From: CAYVZU01 sp964455935
Lineage (GTDB): Bacteria > Fibrobacterota > CAYVZU01
Direction of reading: 5' to 3'
DNA length: 26,744 nt
Assembly: GCA_964455935.1 (NCBI GenBank)
Contig: CAYVZU010000049.1
Coordinates: forward strand, 1-26,744
Shown here in pieces: positions 6,372 to 13,904 of this stretch. The position numbers were made by a program, and so were the translations under genes. Below the pieces are notes generated by a model, which did no database searches, was not told the origin of the DNA, and worked only from the letters and a program-made list of their open reading frames with translations. Position 1 is the stretch's first letter, and every line of letters begins with the position of its first letter.

Positions 6372-7565
6372 TCAGATCTTGAGCGCCGGCGGCTTCTCCA
6401 GCACGTTCCAGGGCAGGCCATGGATGTTGAGCTTATCCATGAAAGGGTCCGGATCGAACTCCTCCATGTTGAAGACGCCCTTGCCGCGCCATTTGTTGGT
6501 GAGCATCAGCATGGCACCGATCATGGCGGGAACGCCCGTTGTGTAAGAGATGGCCTGCGCACCCACTTCGCGGAAGCATTGGGCGTGGTCGCAGACGTTG
6601 TAGATGAAGATCTTTTCCGATTTATTCTTGGGCTGCCCCTCGAACAGACAGCCAATGCAGGTTTTTCCGGTGTAGTTGGTCCCCAGGCTTCCGGGATCGG
6701 GCAAAAGAGCTTTGAGAAACTTGAGCGGCACAATTCTATGGCCTTCGAACTCCACCTCGTCGATGCGCGTCATTCCCACGTTCTGCAAAACCCGCAAATG
6801 CGTCAGATACTCCCGGCCAAAGGTCATCCAGAACCGGATCCGTTCCAAGCCTTTGATGTTCTTGGACAGCGATTCGAGTTCTTCATGGTAAAGCAGGTAG
6901 CTTTCTTTGGTGCCGACCTCGGGATAGTCGAACGGGAAATGTATGGATAACGGATCGGTTTCAATCCATTGGCCCTTTTGCCAGTATTTTCCCCGTTGCG
7001 TAATCTCGCGGATATTGATCTCGGGGTTGAAGTTCGTCGCGAAAGGATGACCGTGCGAGCCCGCGTTGCAGTCGAGAATATCGATATAGCGGATCGATTC
7101 GTAGTAATGTTTCTGCGCATACGCACAGTACACGTTCGTTACGCCCGGGTCGAACCCGCATCCGAGCAAAGCCATAATCCCGGCCTTCTTGAATCGTTCC
7201 CGGTAGTCCCACTGCCATTTGTAGCAGAACCGGGCTTCGTTGGGCGGCTCGTAGTTGGCCGTATCCAGATAGTCCACGCCGGTTTCCAAACATCCGTCCA
7301 TAATGGACAGGTCCTGGTATGGGAGCGCCGTATTGATGACAAGCCGCGGTTTATGTTTGTTGATGAGCGCCGCGACTTCGCTGCTCCTGTCGGCATCGAT
7401 ATGCGCGATTTGAATTGCGCCCTTCAGTTCTTTTTGGATTTTCTCGCAACGGCTTAGCGTGCGGCTGGCCAAAACGATCTCGCCGAACACATCGGGGACC
7501 TGTGCGCATTTTTTAGCCACCACGTTGCCGACACCGCCGGCCCCGATTATGAGGACTCTCGCCAT
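6372..7565 (-). CDS. saccharopine dehydrogenase-family enzyme, carboxynorspermidine dehydrogenase-like
   Basis: The protein is 397 residues from the ATG at 7565, which is chosen because AAGGAG lies six bases upstream and because MARVLIIGAGGVGNVVAKK is the family's N-terminal NAD(P)-binding Rossmann motif (the frame is open to 7847 but without similarity). Internal family signatures are GCGFDPGVTNVYCAYA (about 130-145), DCNAGSHGHPFATNF, LKALLPDPGSLG, CIGCLFEG, AISYTTGVPAMIGAM and GVFNMEEFDPDPFM near the C-terminus. These match carboxynorspermidine/carboxyspermidine dehydrogenase, which reductively condenses aspartate semialdehyde with diaminopropane or putrescine in an alternative polyamine pathway. 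The partner decarboxylase (nspC) is not in the window. Its start overlaps the upstream lipoprotein frame by 53 bases. Confidence 0.9.
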   Translation of the reverse strand: MARVLIIGAGGVGNVVAKKCAQVPDVFGEIVLASRTLSRCEKIQKELKGAIQIAHIDADRSSEVAALINKHKPRLVINTALPYQDLSIMDGCLETGVDYLDTANYEPPNEARFCYKWQWDYRERFKKAGIMALLGCGFDPGVTNVYCAYAQKHYYESIRYIDILDCNAGSHGHPFATNFNPEINIREITQRGKYWQKGQWIETDPLSIHFPFDYPEVGTKESYLLYHEELESLSKNIKGLERIRFWMTFGREYLTHLRVLQNVGMTRIDEVEFEGHRIVPLKFLKALLPDPGSLGTNYTGKTCIGCLFEGQPKNKSEKIFIYNVCDHAQCFREVGAQAISYTTGVPAMIGAMLMLTNKWRGKGVFNMEEFDPDPFMDKLNIHGLPWNVLEKPPALKI

Positions 7566-8031
7566 CCATGTCTCCTTCACCCGCGGCAAATCGCGCGCAA
7601 ACATAACTCCAATCGCATGAAAATACCACTTTTCCCATGGGTGCCTCAACGCGGATGAGCCTGAAATATAGGGAAATGGCGCTGGCGCTTTGGATTTCCA
7701 CGCAAGGCACTCCGCGGGCGGCCATGCGCTGCAGGTGTTCCGGCGATTCGAGAATCCGGCCGGGCTGGATCGCGTTGTTGCCCACGGGAAATTTCCTGTC
7801 GGCGTAATCGAGGAGTTCGTTGAGAAAGACGCTCTGCACCGAATCAAGAGCGGTCTCTCTCATCCTGCATTGGGCGTAGTCCAGCGCGGCGCCAAACTCG
7901 TTGGCCCGGCCGGTCGACCAGGCAGGGATATAATATTCCAGGGGAAAATCCCACTGTTTGGTTTTCCCGACTATGGAGCAGGACAGCAACACAACGGACC
8001 CGAATATCAACAGCATTGCGGCTCTTTTCAT
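7513..8031 (-). CDS. small putative lipoprotein, unknown function
   Basis: From the ATG at 8031 (preceded by AAGGGGG) the protein is 172 residues with a lipoprotein signal: MKRAAMLLIFGSVVLLSCS, lipobox LLSC and Cys18. The mature part is short, with stretches such as QWDFPLEYYIPAWSTG and AQCRMRETALDSVQSVFLNELLDYADRKF; I recognise no domain. The final 18 or so residues are Arg/Gly-rich and encoded where the next gene already begins, so the true C-terminus could be shorter if a frameshift hides an earlier stop. It is probably co-transcribed with the downstream dehydrogenase. The N-terminal extension of the open frame (up to 8322) is not credible. Confidence 0.72.
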   Translation of the reverse strand: MKRAAMLLIFGSVVLLSCSIVGKTKQWDFPLEYYIPAWSTGRANEFGAALDYAQCRMRETALDSVQSVFLNELLDYADRKFPVGNNAIQPGRILESPEHLQRMAARGVPCVEIQSASAISLYFRLIRVEAPMGKVVFSCDWSYVCARFAAGEGDMDGESPHNRGRRCRQRGG

Positions 8032-8376
8032 GGGACCCCCTTGAAATGGATTCGCTTTTGCGCACTCACGCCATTGCCTGCGCGATCCATCATAAAATAG
8101 ACTCCGTGTGCCGCTGCGCGGGGCGAACCGGGCCGCAGAACGCGGCCAAAAATATCCACCGCAGCAGGCAACTGTCATGCCCGCTATGATTCGCGTTTTC
8201 GTGCTGGAAAACGCGTTGTCCGGACGGGGATATAGCATGGCGAATAAGGGGTATGTTTCCGGGGCGCACGGCCGGCGCATTCCGGCGAACTGGAAACCGT
8301 AGCCATGATCGAGGGCGACCATGGCACGAGGGCAGGAATTTGTCGGGACAACGGGAAATTTGGGCCGGAAGAGAGC
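8032..8376. other. 345-base intergenic gap, no gene recognised
   Basis: It lies between the start of the lipoprotein gene and the stop of the histidine kinase gene, both on minus. It should carry the promoter of the lipoprotein-dehydrogenase unit and the end of the kinase transcript. I see no convincing terminator. A short stretch around 8175-8190 (CTGTCATGCCCGC) resembles the edge of common dispersed repeats but has no clear partner arm. The open frame 8108-8302 (plus) looks spurious. Confidence 0.5.
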
Positions 8377-9511
8377 CTATGCCTTCAGCGAGAAGCCGAT
8401 CGTGGCCCCGGGCAATGATCCGTTATTCGCAGCATAAATGCTTCCACCGTGTGCTTCAATAATTTTCTTTACAATCGAAAGCCCCAATCCCGTTCCCTCC
8501 GGCTTGCCGGTCATGTAAGGAAGAAAAGCACCCGGCAGAAGGCCGGCCGGAAAACCCCGGCCGTTGTCGCGAAAATTCATTTCGATTCCCGCGGGAATGG
8601 TCTTGGCTTTGACCGTGATTTTTGTTGCGCCGGCCTCAATGGCATTCTTGATCAGGTTCAGCAAGACTTGCTGAATCTTTCCCCGATCCAATTCCAGGGA
8701 CTTGGGAATCTTCGAGGTCTCGATATCGAGTTGTACCCGCTCCAGAAATGGAGCGGCGGTCTCCCGCAACAGGTCGAGGACGTTCACCGTTTCCTTCCGC
8801 AATTCAACGGGCCGGGAAAGGTCGCGAAAATCGTTGACCAGGTTTTCGAGGCGCTGCAATTCCTCGCCAATGGTCTTGGTGGCCTGATCGATGAACTCTT
8901 TCTGCCCGGCCGGAAGCTGGCCGGCCCGCTCCTCGATCATCTCGACCCAAAGGCGAATGGGCGTGAGGGGATTCTTGATTTCGTGAGCCATGACCTGCGC
9001 AATCTCGCGCCATGTTTTTTCTTTCTCCATTGAGACAAGGCGGCGCTGACTTTCCTTCAGGTCCAGGACGATCTTGGCAAACGGCCGGCCAAGCAAGCCC
9101 AACTGCCGTTTGAGAACCGGGCTTGACGGAAGCGCGCCAATCCGGCCTTCCGCAATTTCGGAAGAGTAACCCAGCAGGCGGCGCAAGCGCGGCGTGGGAG
9201 CCGAACGCATAGAGACCCTGCATCACAATGAAAACCAGAAGCAGGCCTCCCATCGTAAGCACCAGGATTTTTCGAAACTGCACCTTCAGCATGCCATGAC
9301 GCGCTTCCAGGTCCTCCAGCGCGTTGGCCGCGGCCGTCCGGGTTTCCAACTTCGCCGATTGCAGTTGTTCGCGCAAAAAGGTCTCGGCTTTGCCTTCCTG
9401 AAGCAGAGAGCCGGCACGTTCGAACCGGTGGGTCAACTGCTGGCGCGCCCCAAAGAGAAGTCCGGCCAGGAGAAGGGAAAAGCCCAGCCAAAGGAGGCGA
9501 TTAAGAAGCAT
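8377..9511 (-). CDS. NtrY-like membrane sensor histidine kinase, interrupted by a frameshift
   Basis: The reading frame starts at ATG 9511 (GGAGGGGAA upstream) with a membrane segment (about residues 5-23), an extracytoplasmic helical stretch of about 60 residues and a second membrane segment (ILVLTMGGLLLVFIVMQGLYAF). Near 9175-9225 the frame changes by one base: upstream it reads GLYAFGS, and the continuation RLRRLLGYSSEIAEGRIG, a HAMP-like linker, is in another frame. The total of 1135 bases is one more than a multiple of three. After the shift come the H-box AHEIKNPLTPI (phospho-acceptor His codon at 8983-8985), N-box NLIKNAIEA, G1 DNGRGFP and G2 GTGLGLSIV. It autophosphorylates and should pass phosphate to a response regulator, none of which is nearby. 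Either a sequencing error or a true mutation explains the shift. It overlaps the upstream gene by 11 bases. Confidence 0.85.
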
Positions 9512-10079
9512 TTCCCCTCCCAGCTCCTTTGGGTGGCGCAAGAACCTCGATGCTCACGGCAGGGGTCCTGGCCGAAAGCGCGGGCCTTATCCAAAATTCG
9601 CGGCCCGGAATAGAAAGCATATTGGACCGAACGGGCTGCAGCTCGATGGAAAGCTCCAGGGCCCGGCGCTGTTGAAGAAACATTCTAGAAGCCACTCCAA
9701 AACGGAATTGCTGAAACTCCCGACAACACGCTGACTGCGTTTCGAAAACCAGGCTGCTGCCATCAATGCCAGACAAGGTGTAACGGCCGGTTGCGATATC
9801 TTTTTTGATCGACTGAACCCGCGATAGGACCACGCCCGACGAGCCCGAATCCGATGCGGCCTGCACATGGTATGCGATGGTGAAGCCGGATTCGAGCAGA
9901 TCCAGAAGCGATTGATTCCACGCATTGGCGATTTGGCCTTTAAAAAAGACGGAGTCGACTCCGGCATCTTCCGCAGTGCAATGGACAACGGGTTGGGACA
10001 CGATGCGCATATCGAGGAGCACCTGGCCCGAACCCAGCAGCAAAAAACCGAGCAGAGCTTTCAACTGCAGAATCCACAT
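9501..10079 (-). CDS. exported DUF4390-like protein, partner of the histidine kinase
   Basis: I choose the ATG at 10079 (192 residues) because AAGGA lies nine bases upstream and the protein then begins with a signal-peptide-like MWILQLKALLGFLLLGSGQVLL; the frame also offers ATGs at 10097 and 10112. The mature part has alternating strands: a segment QIANAWNQSLLDLLESGFTI (a helix then sensing-domain-like strand), TGRYTLSGIDGSSLVFETQS, and RRALELSIELQPV near the C-terminus. The pattern fits DUF4390-type periplasmic proteins, which are found next to NtrY-type kinases. The 3' end overlaps the kinase start by 11 bases, so they are translationally coupled; this protein may feed a periplasmic signal to the kinase. 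The family match is moderate. Confidence 0.65.
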   Translation of the reverse strand: MWILQLKALLGFLLLGSGQVLLDMRIVSQPVVHCTAEDAGVDSVFFKGQIANAWNQSLLDLLESGFTIAYHVQAASDSGSSGVVLSRVQSIKKDIATGRYTLSGIDGSSLVFETQSACCREFQQFRFGVASRMFLQQRRALELSIELQPVRSNMLSIPGREFWIRPALSARTPAVSIEVLAPPKGAGRGNAS

Positions 10080-10208
10080 CGCAAGCAATCCTTCCATGGT
10101 TTTAAAATACATTCACTTTGAAAAGGCCGGCTGGAGGACGCATTTACACATTCCGTGCCCATTGGCGCATGCGCTTGTTGACCTTGTTTTCGGTCCAAAA
10201 CCGGTGCT

Positions 10209-10227
10209 CCATATAAAAAATATATGG
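10209..10227. promoter_or_regulatory. AT-rich palindrome upstream of the DUF4390/kinase unit
   Basis: CCATATA-AAAAA-TATATGG is a perfect 7-bp inverted repeat with a five-base spacer, 130 bases upstream of the ATG at 10079 and 80 bases downstream of the preceding gene's stop. It could be an operator or the AT-rich part of a promoter. There is no direct evidence of function. Confidence 0.35.
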
Positions 10228-10308
10228 ACTAGATAAAACAGTCTGGTTGGAAATCAGCGGGAGACAAACGTCATCTGAAGAACAGCAGGGGTGATAATCC
10301 CGGCGTTT

Positions 10309-11457
10309 TTACCGGATCTTCGCTCTTTCCTGCCAGAGTAGAAAATCATCTGGCAGCGTCTGTAGCGGGGTGGTGGCGACAAGCATGCGCCGCGCGCCGG
10401 AAAACACCTCGATGCGGGCCTGTTGGGCGGGATGCAGAGGTCGGATGTCTTGGCAGAAGATGTAGGCTTCATGCAGAATGGCTTCGCGGTTTTCTTTTCG
10501 GCTTTGGTAAGCGACAAACAGCGTGTCATTCCGGACTGCTGGGGCATGTAGCGGCTGGCCATAGGCGCGGAGCACCTGATCGAGCCCTTCCCGGGGCGCG
10601 CCAAACAGCGCGATTTTGCGAAGACGTGTATCCTGGGCCGCCGCCGGCTGTTTCGCGTTTTCGTAGGCCGTAATCAGGCCATCCCAGGCCTGCTCGTTGT
10701 ATTTGTTAAAGCCGATGGCAATGCGAAAAAATCGGATGCGCGCATCCTGGCTCACGATTCGGCTTGCGCTGTCGGAATAGGCATGGGCCAGCATGGATCG
10801 AAGCATGGGTTCGTCCGAACGCAGGCGCACAGCCCTGGAGAGAAGTTCGATTCTGCAGGCCGGGGGCTTTTTGGACTGTGCCATCAGCGTGTAGGCTGCC
10901 ACGGCCTGCTCCACGGCCGCGGTATTGGCCGGGTCCATCTCGATCTGCTTCTCCGCATCACGAATCTGGGCATTCAATCTTCGATTCTTGCCCCCGGCAA
11001 GGGAACCGGACAGCAGCCATAGAATCAATCCCAAACCCGCGACAGCGGCTCCGGCCCAAAGCCACTGCCGGGGAATGCGCAGGCCTCCTTGAGGGGAGGC
11101 GAGCGCCGCCTTTTTCACGGCCGGCTCCGGCATGGGGCGAACATAGGGTTTGCTCGGGGCGCGGGGCGGCGTTTCCAGAGGCTTGGGGGCGGCAGGCGGC
11201 TCCTGCCGGGGTTGGCTTTTTGCCGTTGGCTCCGCATCAAGAGGCTCCATGTGAACGCGGCAACCAAGGGCTTCCAGATCCTTGGCCAGCAGCGCCGCAT
11301 GGTCGTAAGAAAGGCGGCCGAACAGGGTCACCGGAAGGTGATCCATTTTTGAAAGCGCCTGGCTCATTGTAAGCTGCGGAATCTGGGCCACACGGCGAGC
11401 CGCCAGAAGCTTTTTCTTGGCGTCGGGAATGGCTTGAAGAATGAAGCGAACGTCCAT
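10309..11457 (-). CDS. membrane protein with bL12-CTD-like N-terminal domain and helical-repeat C-terminus
   Basis: The 382-residue protein has four parts. Residues 1-74 (FILQAIPDAKKKLLAARRV, then LPVTLFGRLSYDHAALLAKD and LEALGCRVHMEPLD) follow the residue pattern of the ribosomal protein bL12 C-terminal domain, in which a KK..V.. helix is followed by a helix, ..PV..G.SKEEAE, and LE.AGAKVEL. Residues about 75-130 are a Pro/Ala-rich linker. Residues about 132-152 (WLWAGAAVAGLGLILWLLSG) form one membrane helix. Residues about 158-280 are TPR-like helices (MDPANTAAVEQAVAAY, LLSRAVRLRSDEP). The last 100 residues (about 283-382) are a mixed region, including FGAPREGLDQVLRAYGQPLH, that I do not recognise. 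There is no clear ribosome site; the repeat at 11463-11657 ends just before the start codon. Function is unknown. Confidence 0.78.
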   Translation of the reverse strand: MDVRFILQAIPDAKKKLLAARRVAQIPQLTMSQALSKMDHLPVTLFGRLSYDHAALLAKDLEALGCRVHMEPLDAEPTAKSQPRQEPPAAPKPLETPPRAPSKPYVRPMPEPAVKKAALASPQGGLRIPRQWLWAGAAVAGLGLILWLLSGSLAGGKNRRLNAQIRDAEKQIEMDPANTAAVEQAVAAYTLMAQSKKPPACRIELLSRAVRLRSDEPMLRSMLAHAYSDSASRIVSQDARIRFFRIAIGFNKYNEQAWDGLITAYENAKQPAAAQDTRLRKIALFGAPREGLDQVLRAYGQPLHAPAVRNDTLFVAYQSRKENREAILHEAYIFCQDIRPLHPAQQARIEVFSGARRMLVATTPLQTLPDDFLLWQERAKIR

Positions 11458-11462
11458 AATTA

Positions 11463-11657
11463 GTTGTCGGTTCTCAGTTGTCAGTTCGCGGTTGGTGACT
11501 GATTGTCATTTCGACCTACGGGAGAAATCTTTCCTGACCGGAAAAGAAAGATTTCTCGCTTCGCTCGAAATGACAGACCTGTTTCTCCCGTTATAAGTCA
11601 CGGCACAAAATGCCGGGTGCAACGCTGAGAACTGACAACCGTCAACTGAGAACTCCT
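11463..11657. repeat. nested inverted-repeat (MITE-like) element between radC and the TPR gene
   Basis: Outer arms: GTTCTCAGTTG (11470-11480) pairs with CAACTGAGAAC (11643-11653), each near a further TTGTCAGTT-type unit. Inner arms: GTCATTTCGA (11505-11514) pairs with TCGAAATGAC (11565-11574), enclosing AGAAATCTTT against AAAGATTTCT. The inner part resembles a dispersed repeat (GTCATTTCGA..AGAAATCTTTC) that I associate with environmental genomes; this is from memory. The outer right arm encodes the last residues and stop of radC, and the left end lies within about ten bases of the start of the next gene. Confidence 0.75.
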
Positions 11658-12331
11658 CTTTCTTTCAGGCTCACGAACCGGTCTTTCGAGACGATGATAT
11701 GGTCCAGAAGCTTGATTCCCATGATTTGCGAGGCCTGCTGCAGACGGCGCGTGACTTCGATGTCGGCCGCGCTGGGTTCGCAGTCGCCCGAGGGATGATT
11801 ATGAGCAAGAATGACCGCGGCCGCATGTTGGGCCACGGCCGGCTGGAAGACCTCGCGGGGATGCACGATGCTGGCATCGAGACTGCCGACCGAAAGCACC
11901 TCCCGCAGGATCATCTGGTTGCGGCCGTTCAGGTAAAACCCCAGCAGGGTCTCTTTTTTCCGTTCCAGAATATCGCCGCACTGGGCCACGGCGTCCTGGG
12001 GACGGGAAAGAACGGGAAGCACGCCAAGCCCTTCGCCGGTCACCCGCCGACCCAGCTCGAAGCAGGCCGCAAGAATCCCCGCTTTCGAGGCGCCCAGCCC
12101 CTTGATTTTGCGCAGCTCGGCAACCGAAAGCTCCGACAGCTTTGGCAAGGCAAAGTCGGCCAGAAGTTCCCGGGCCATTTTAAACACGTTGCGGCCCCGG
12201 TACCCTGTGCGCAAAAGCAAAGCGATCAATTCGTCATTGGCCAGGCCCGCTGCGCCCAGCCGCCCGATTTTTTCGCGCGGGAGATCGTTGCCGCCGGTTC
12301 GGACCGGACGGGTTGCTCGCGGCCCGCTCAC
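11642..12331 (-). CDS. radC: RadC-family JAB/MPN+ domain protein
   Basis: The 229-residue protein has an N-terminal UPF0758/helix-hairpin-helix part (GLANDELIALLLRTG, LSELSVAELRKIKGLGASKA, residues about 29-87) and a C-terminal JAB/MPN+ metal-binding domain with AHNHPSGDCEPSAADI. The JAMM ligands are His177, His179 and Asp190. The domain is metalloprotease-like; the historical DNA-repair role is doubtful and the true substrate is unknown. The start codon is GTG at 12331, overlapping the stop of the HD-GYP gene as GTGA, so it is translationally coupled. The last residues (VLS) and the stop lie inside the right arm of the repeat at 11463-11657. Confidence 0.95.
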   Translation of the reverse strand: MSGPRATRPVRTGGNDLPREKIGRLGAAGLANDELIALLLRTGYRGRNVFKMARELLADFALPKLSELSVAELRKIKGLGASKAGILAACFELGRRVTGEGLGVLPVLSRPQDAVAQCGDILERKKETLLGFYLNGRNQMILREVLSVGSLDASIVHPREVFQPAVAQHAAAVILAHNHPSGDCEPSAADIEVTRRLQQASQIMGIKLLDHIIVSKDRFVSLKERGVLS

Positions 12332-13539
12332 GCCAAATCCAGTTGCAGAGCGGGATTGAGGGGGAGAAACTGAAGTTTGATATCGGGATACTGCATCAGA
12401 TCGATCTTCATGGGCGCCATCTTGATGCCCTTGGCATCTTTGAGCAAAATGATCGTGGGCCGGTCGAAATAACCGTCGCGCGCTTTGGCCACAATGCCCT
12501 GCGCGCCCAACAGATTCTGCGATTTGGCGGCCGTGACTTTGATAAAGGCCCCCACCGGATAAATGGGAATCATCCCGATGAGGACATCGACAATGGCTTT
12601 GTTAAGCTGTGTGCCCGCCGCAATGATCAGCTGCTTTATAATCTCTTCGGGCGAACGCTGTTCGGCATACGGCCGGGGCGAGGCCATGGCATCGTAGGCA
12701 TCGGCCACGGCCACGATTTCGGCAAACCGGTGCATGTAGCCTTTTTCCGGCATCAGCGTTTTGATTGGAAGCAGGTTGTTGCCCTTCATCTTGCGCGGAT
12801 AGCCAAACCCGTCCTGGCGTTCGTGGTGCTGAAATGCGATATGGGCGGCGATGGGCGAAATGCCGGGGTTCTCCTTGAGAATGGTATATCCGTAGGTGGT
12901 ATGCTCTTTGATGATATTGAATTCCTGGTAGGTCAGGCGGCCCTGCTTGTTGGTGATCTTTTCCGGAATCACAGTCATACCAATGTCGTGCAGAATACTG
13001 CCAAGGCCAAGATCGTGGAGTTCCTCACGGCTTAGACGAAGACGGCTGGCGATCATCAGCGAGATCACGGTCACATCCACGGCGTGTTTGTAAAAGAAAT
13101 TCTTCTGCGAGCGGATTGTGGACAGATTAAGAACAACCCCGGGAGAGCTGAGGATGTTGTCGATGATATCGTTGACCGATTGCTGAACCTTGGGAATCGC
13201 AATGATGTTTTTGAACCGCTCGGTCTGCTTCATCTTCTTTTCGATCTCGTCGATGGTCTCTTCGCGGATTTGCAGACCCTGGCCGATGACCTCCGCGGCA
13301 TCCATGACCGCGGCCATCGCCTGTAGATTGACCTGCTCGTTGATCGTCTCCTCGGGAATAACCTCTTCGGTCCCCTCTTCCTGGATCCATACCGTTCCAA
13401 AGTGGATTTCCTGGAGTTTTTTGATGATCGGGGCTTTAACGTGAAAACCGGCGACCAGCAAAAGTTCGCCGTTCTCGCCGAATACGCTCCGGCCCAGAAC
13501 CATGCCTTCTTTCAGGTTTTCAACGGGAATAAGGATCAT
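12328..13539 (-). CDS. HD-GYP domain cyclic-di-GMP phosphodiesterase
   Basis: The 403-residue cytosolic protein probably hydrolyses cyclic di-GMP. The N-terminal about 65 residues (MILIPVENLKEGMVLGRSVF) resemble the DUF3391-like lead segment of stand-alone HD-GYP proteins. A helical linker with KKMKQTERF follows. The HD-GYP core has His152 (HAVDV), HD at 184-185 (SILHDIGM), His213, HHE at 238-240 and DGFGYP at 243-248, then VADAYDAMAS and RPYAEQRSPEE. All metal ligands of the family are present, so it should be active. The C-terminal 80 residues include a strand-rich part (VGAFIKVTA) typical of these proteins. No receiver domain is fused. It is followed immediately by radC (GTGA overlap). A weak ribosome site precedes the ATG. 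Confidence 0.95.
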   Translation of the reverse strand: MILIPVENLKEGMVLGRSVFGENGELLLVAGFHVKAPIIKKLQEIHFGTVWIQEEGTEEVIPEETINEQVNLQAMAAVMDAAEVIGQGLQIREETIDEIEKKMKQTERFKNIIAIPKVQQSVNDIIDNILSSPGVVLNLSTIRSQKNFFYKHAVDVTVISLMIASRLRLSREELHDLGLGSILHDIGMTVIPEKITNKQGRLTYQEFNIIKEHTTYGYTILKENPGISPIAAHIAFQHHERQDGFGYPRKMKGNNLLPIKTLMPEKGYMHRFAEIVAVADAYDAMASPRPYAEQRSPEEIIKQLIIAAGTQLNKAIVDVLIGMIPIYPVGAFIKVTAAKSQNLLGAQGIVAKARDGYFDRPTIILLKDAKGIKMAPMKIDLMQYPDIKLQFLPLNPALQLDLA

Positions 13540-13759
13540 GAATTTGCCCGCATGCCGTGGTGGTGATCCATTCGATATGAACTCATCAGGAAACTAATTT
13601 TTGCTCCGCGATGGAGCCAACCGTGGCGGACCGTTGCGGCGTAGATGGAGGATGAGAGATGGGATTGGAGAGACCGAAAAACCTCCATCACCTCTTCGTT
13701 TCTTCCTTCGGACTTTATTACTCATTCTTGCAACTACTCACGTCTCTCGAAAGAATAAA
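13540..13759. other. first part of a 530-base gap upstream of the HD-GYP gene
   Basis: The region should hold the HD-GYP/radC promoter. I see no clear -35/-10 pair. GATGGAGG (13644-13651) and CCTCCATC (13682-13689) form an 8-bp inverted repeat with a 30-base spacer. The rest of the gap is filled by the two elements at 13760-13892 and 13905-14071. Confidence 0.4.
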
Positions 13760-13892
13760 TGAAACCACAGAGAAACACTGAGGCCGGAGAAGAGGACACA
13801 GAGTGGGAAAAGATCTACTCCGGCGCGGTGCGCGCCAGAAAGATTTCCCTCTGTGTTCTCATTCTTAACTCGGATTTCTCTCTGTGGTTTCA
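13760..13892. repeat. ACAGAG-type imperfect palindrome (copy 2)
   Basis: Left arm TGAAACCACAGAGA (13760-13773) pairs with TCTCTGTGGTTTCA (13879-13892). Within it GAGGACACAGAG pairs with CTCTGTGTTCTC, and GGCGCG-GT-GCGCGCC lies at the centre. It is a two-level palindrome of 133 bases with no coding content. The ACCACAGAG/CACAGAG arms resemble dispersed repeats seen in many environmental bacterial genomes, and the same theme recurs at 5195-5335. Confidence 0.75.
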
Positions 13893-13904
13893 TGAGAACC
13901 TGTG

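Noticed and set aside
5975..6421. A single 148-codon minus-strand gene
   Set aside because: It is a chance join of the IS630 remnant, a hairpin and the opposite strand of the unknown gene; no start site and no coherent domain.
7566..7847. N-terminal extension of the dehydrogenase frame
   Set aside because: No family similarity and overlaps the lipoprotein; the ATG at 7565 has AAGGAG at proper spacing and starts the Rossmann motif.
8108..8302. Small plus-strand open frame of 64 codons in the gap before the histidine kinase
   Set aside because: No ribosome site, unlike coding composition; the segment looks like degenerate intergenic DNA.
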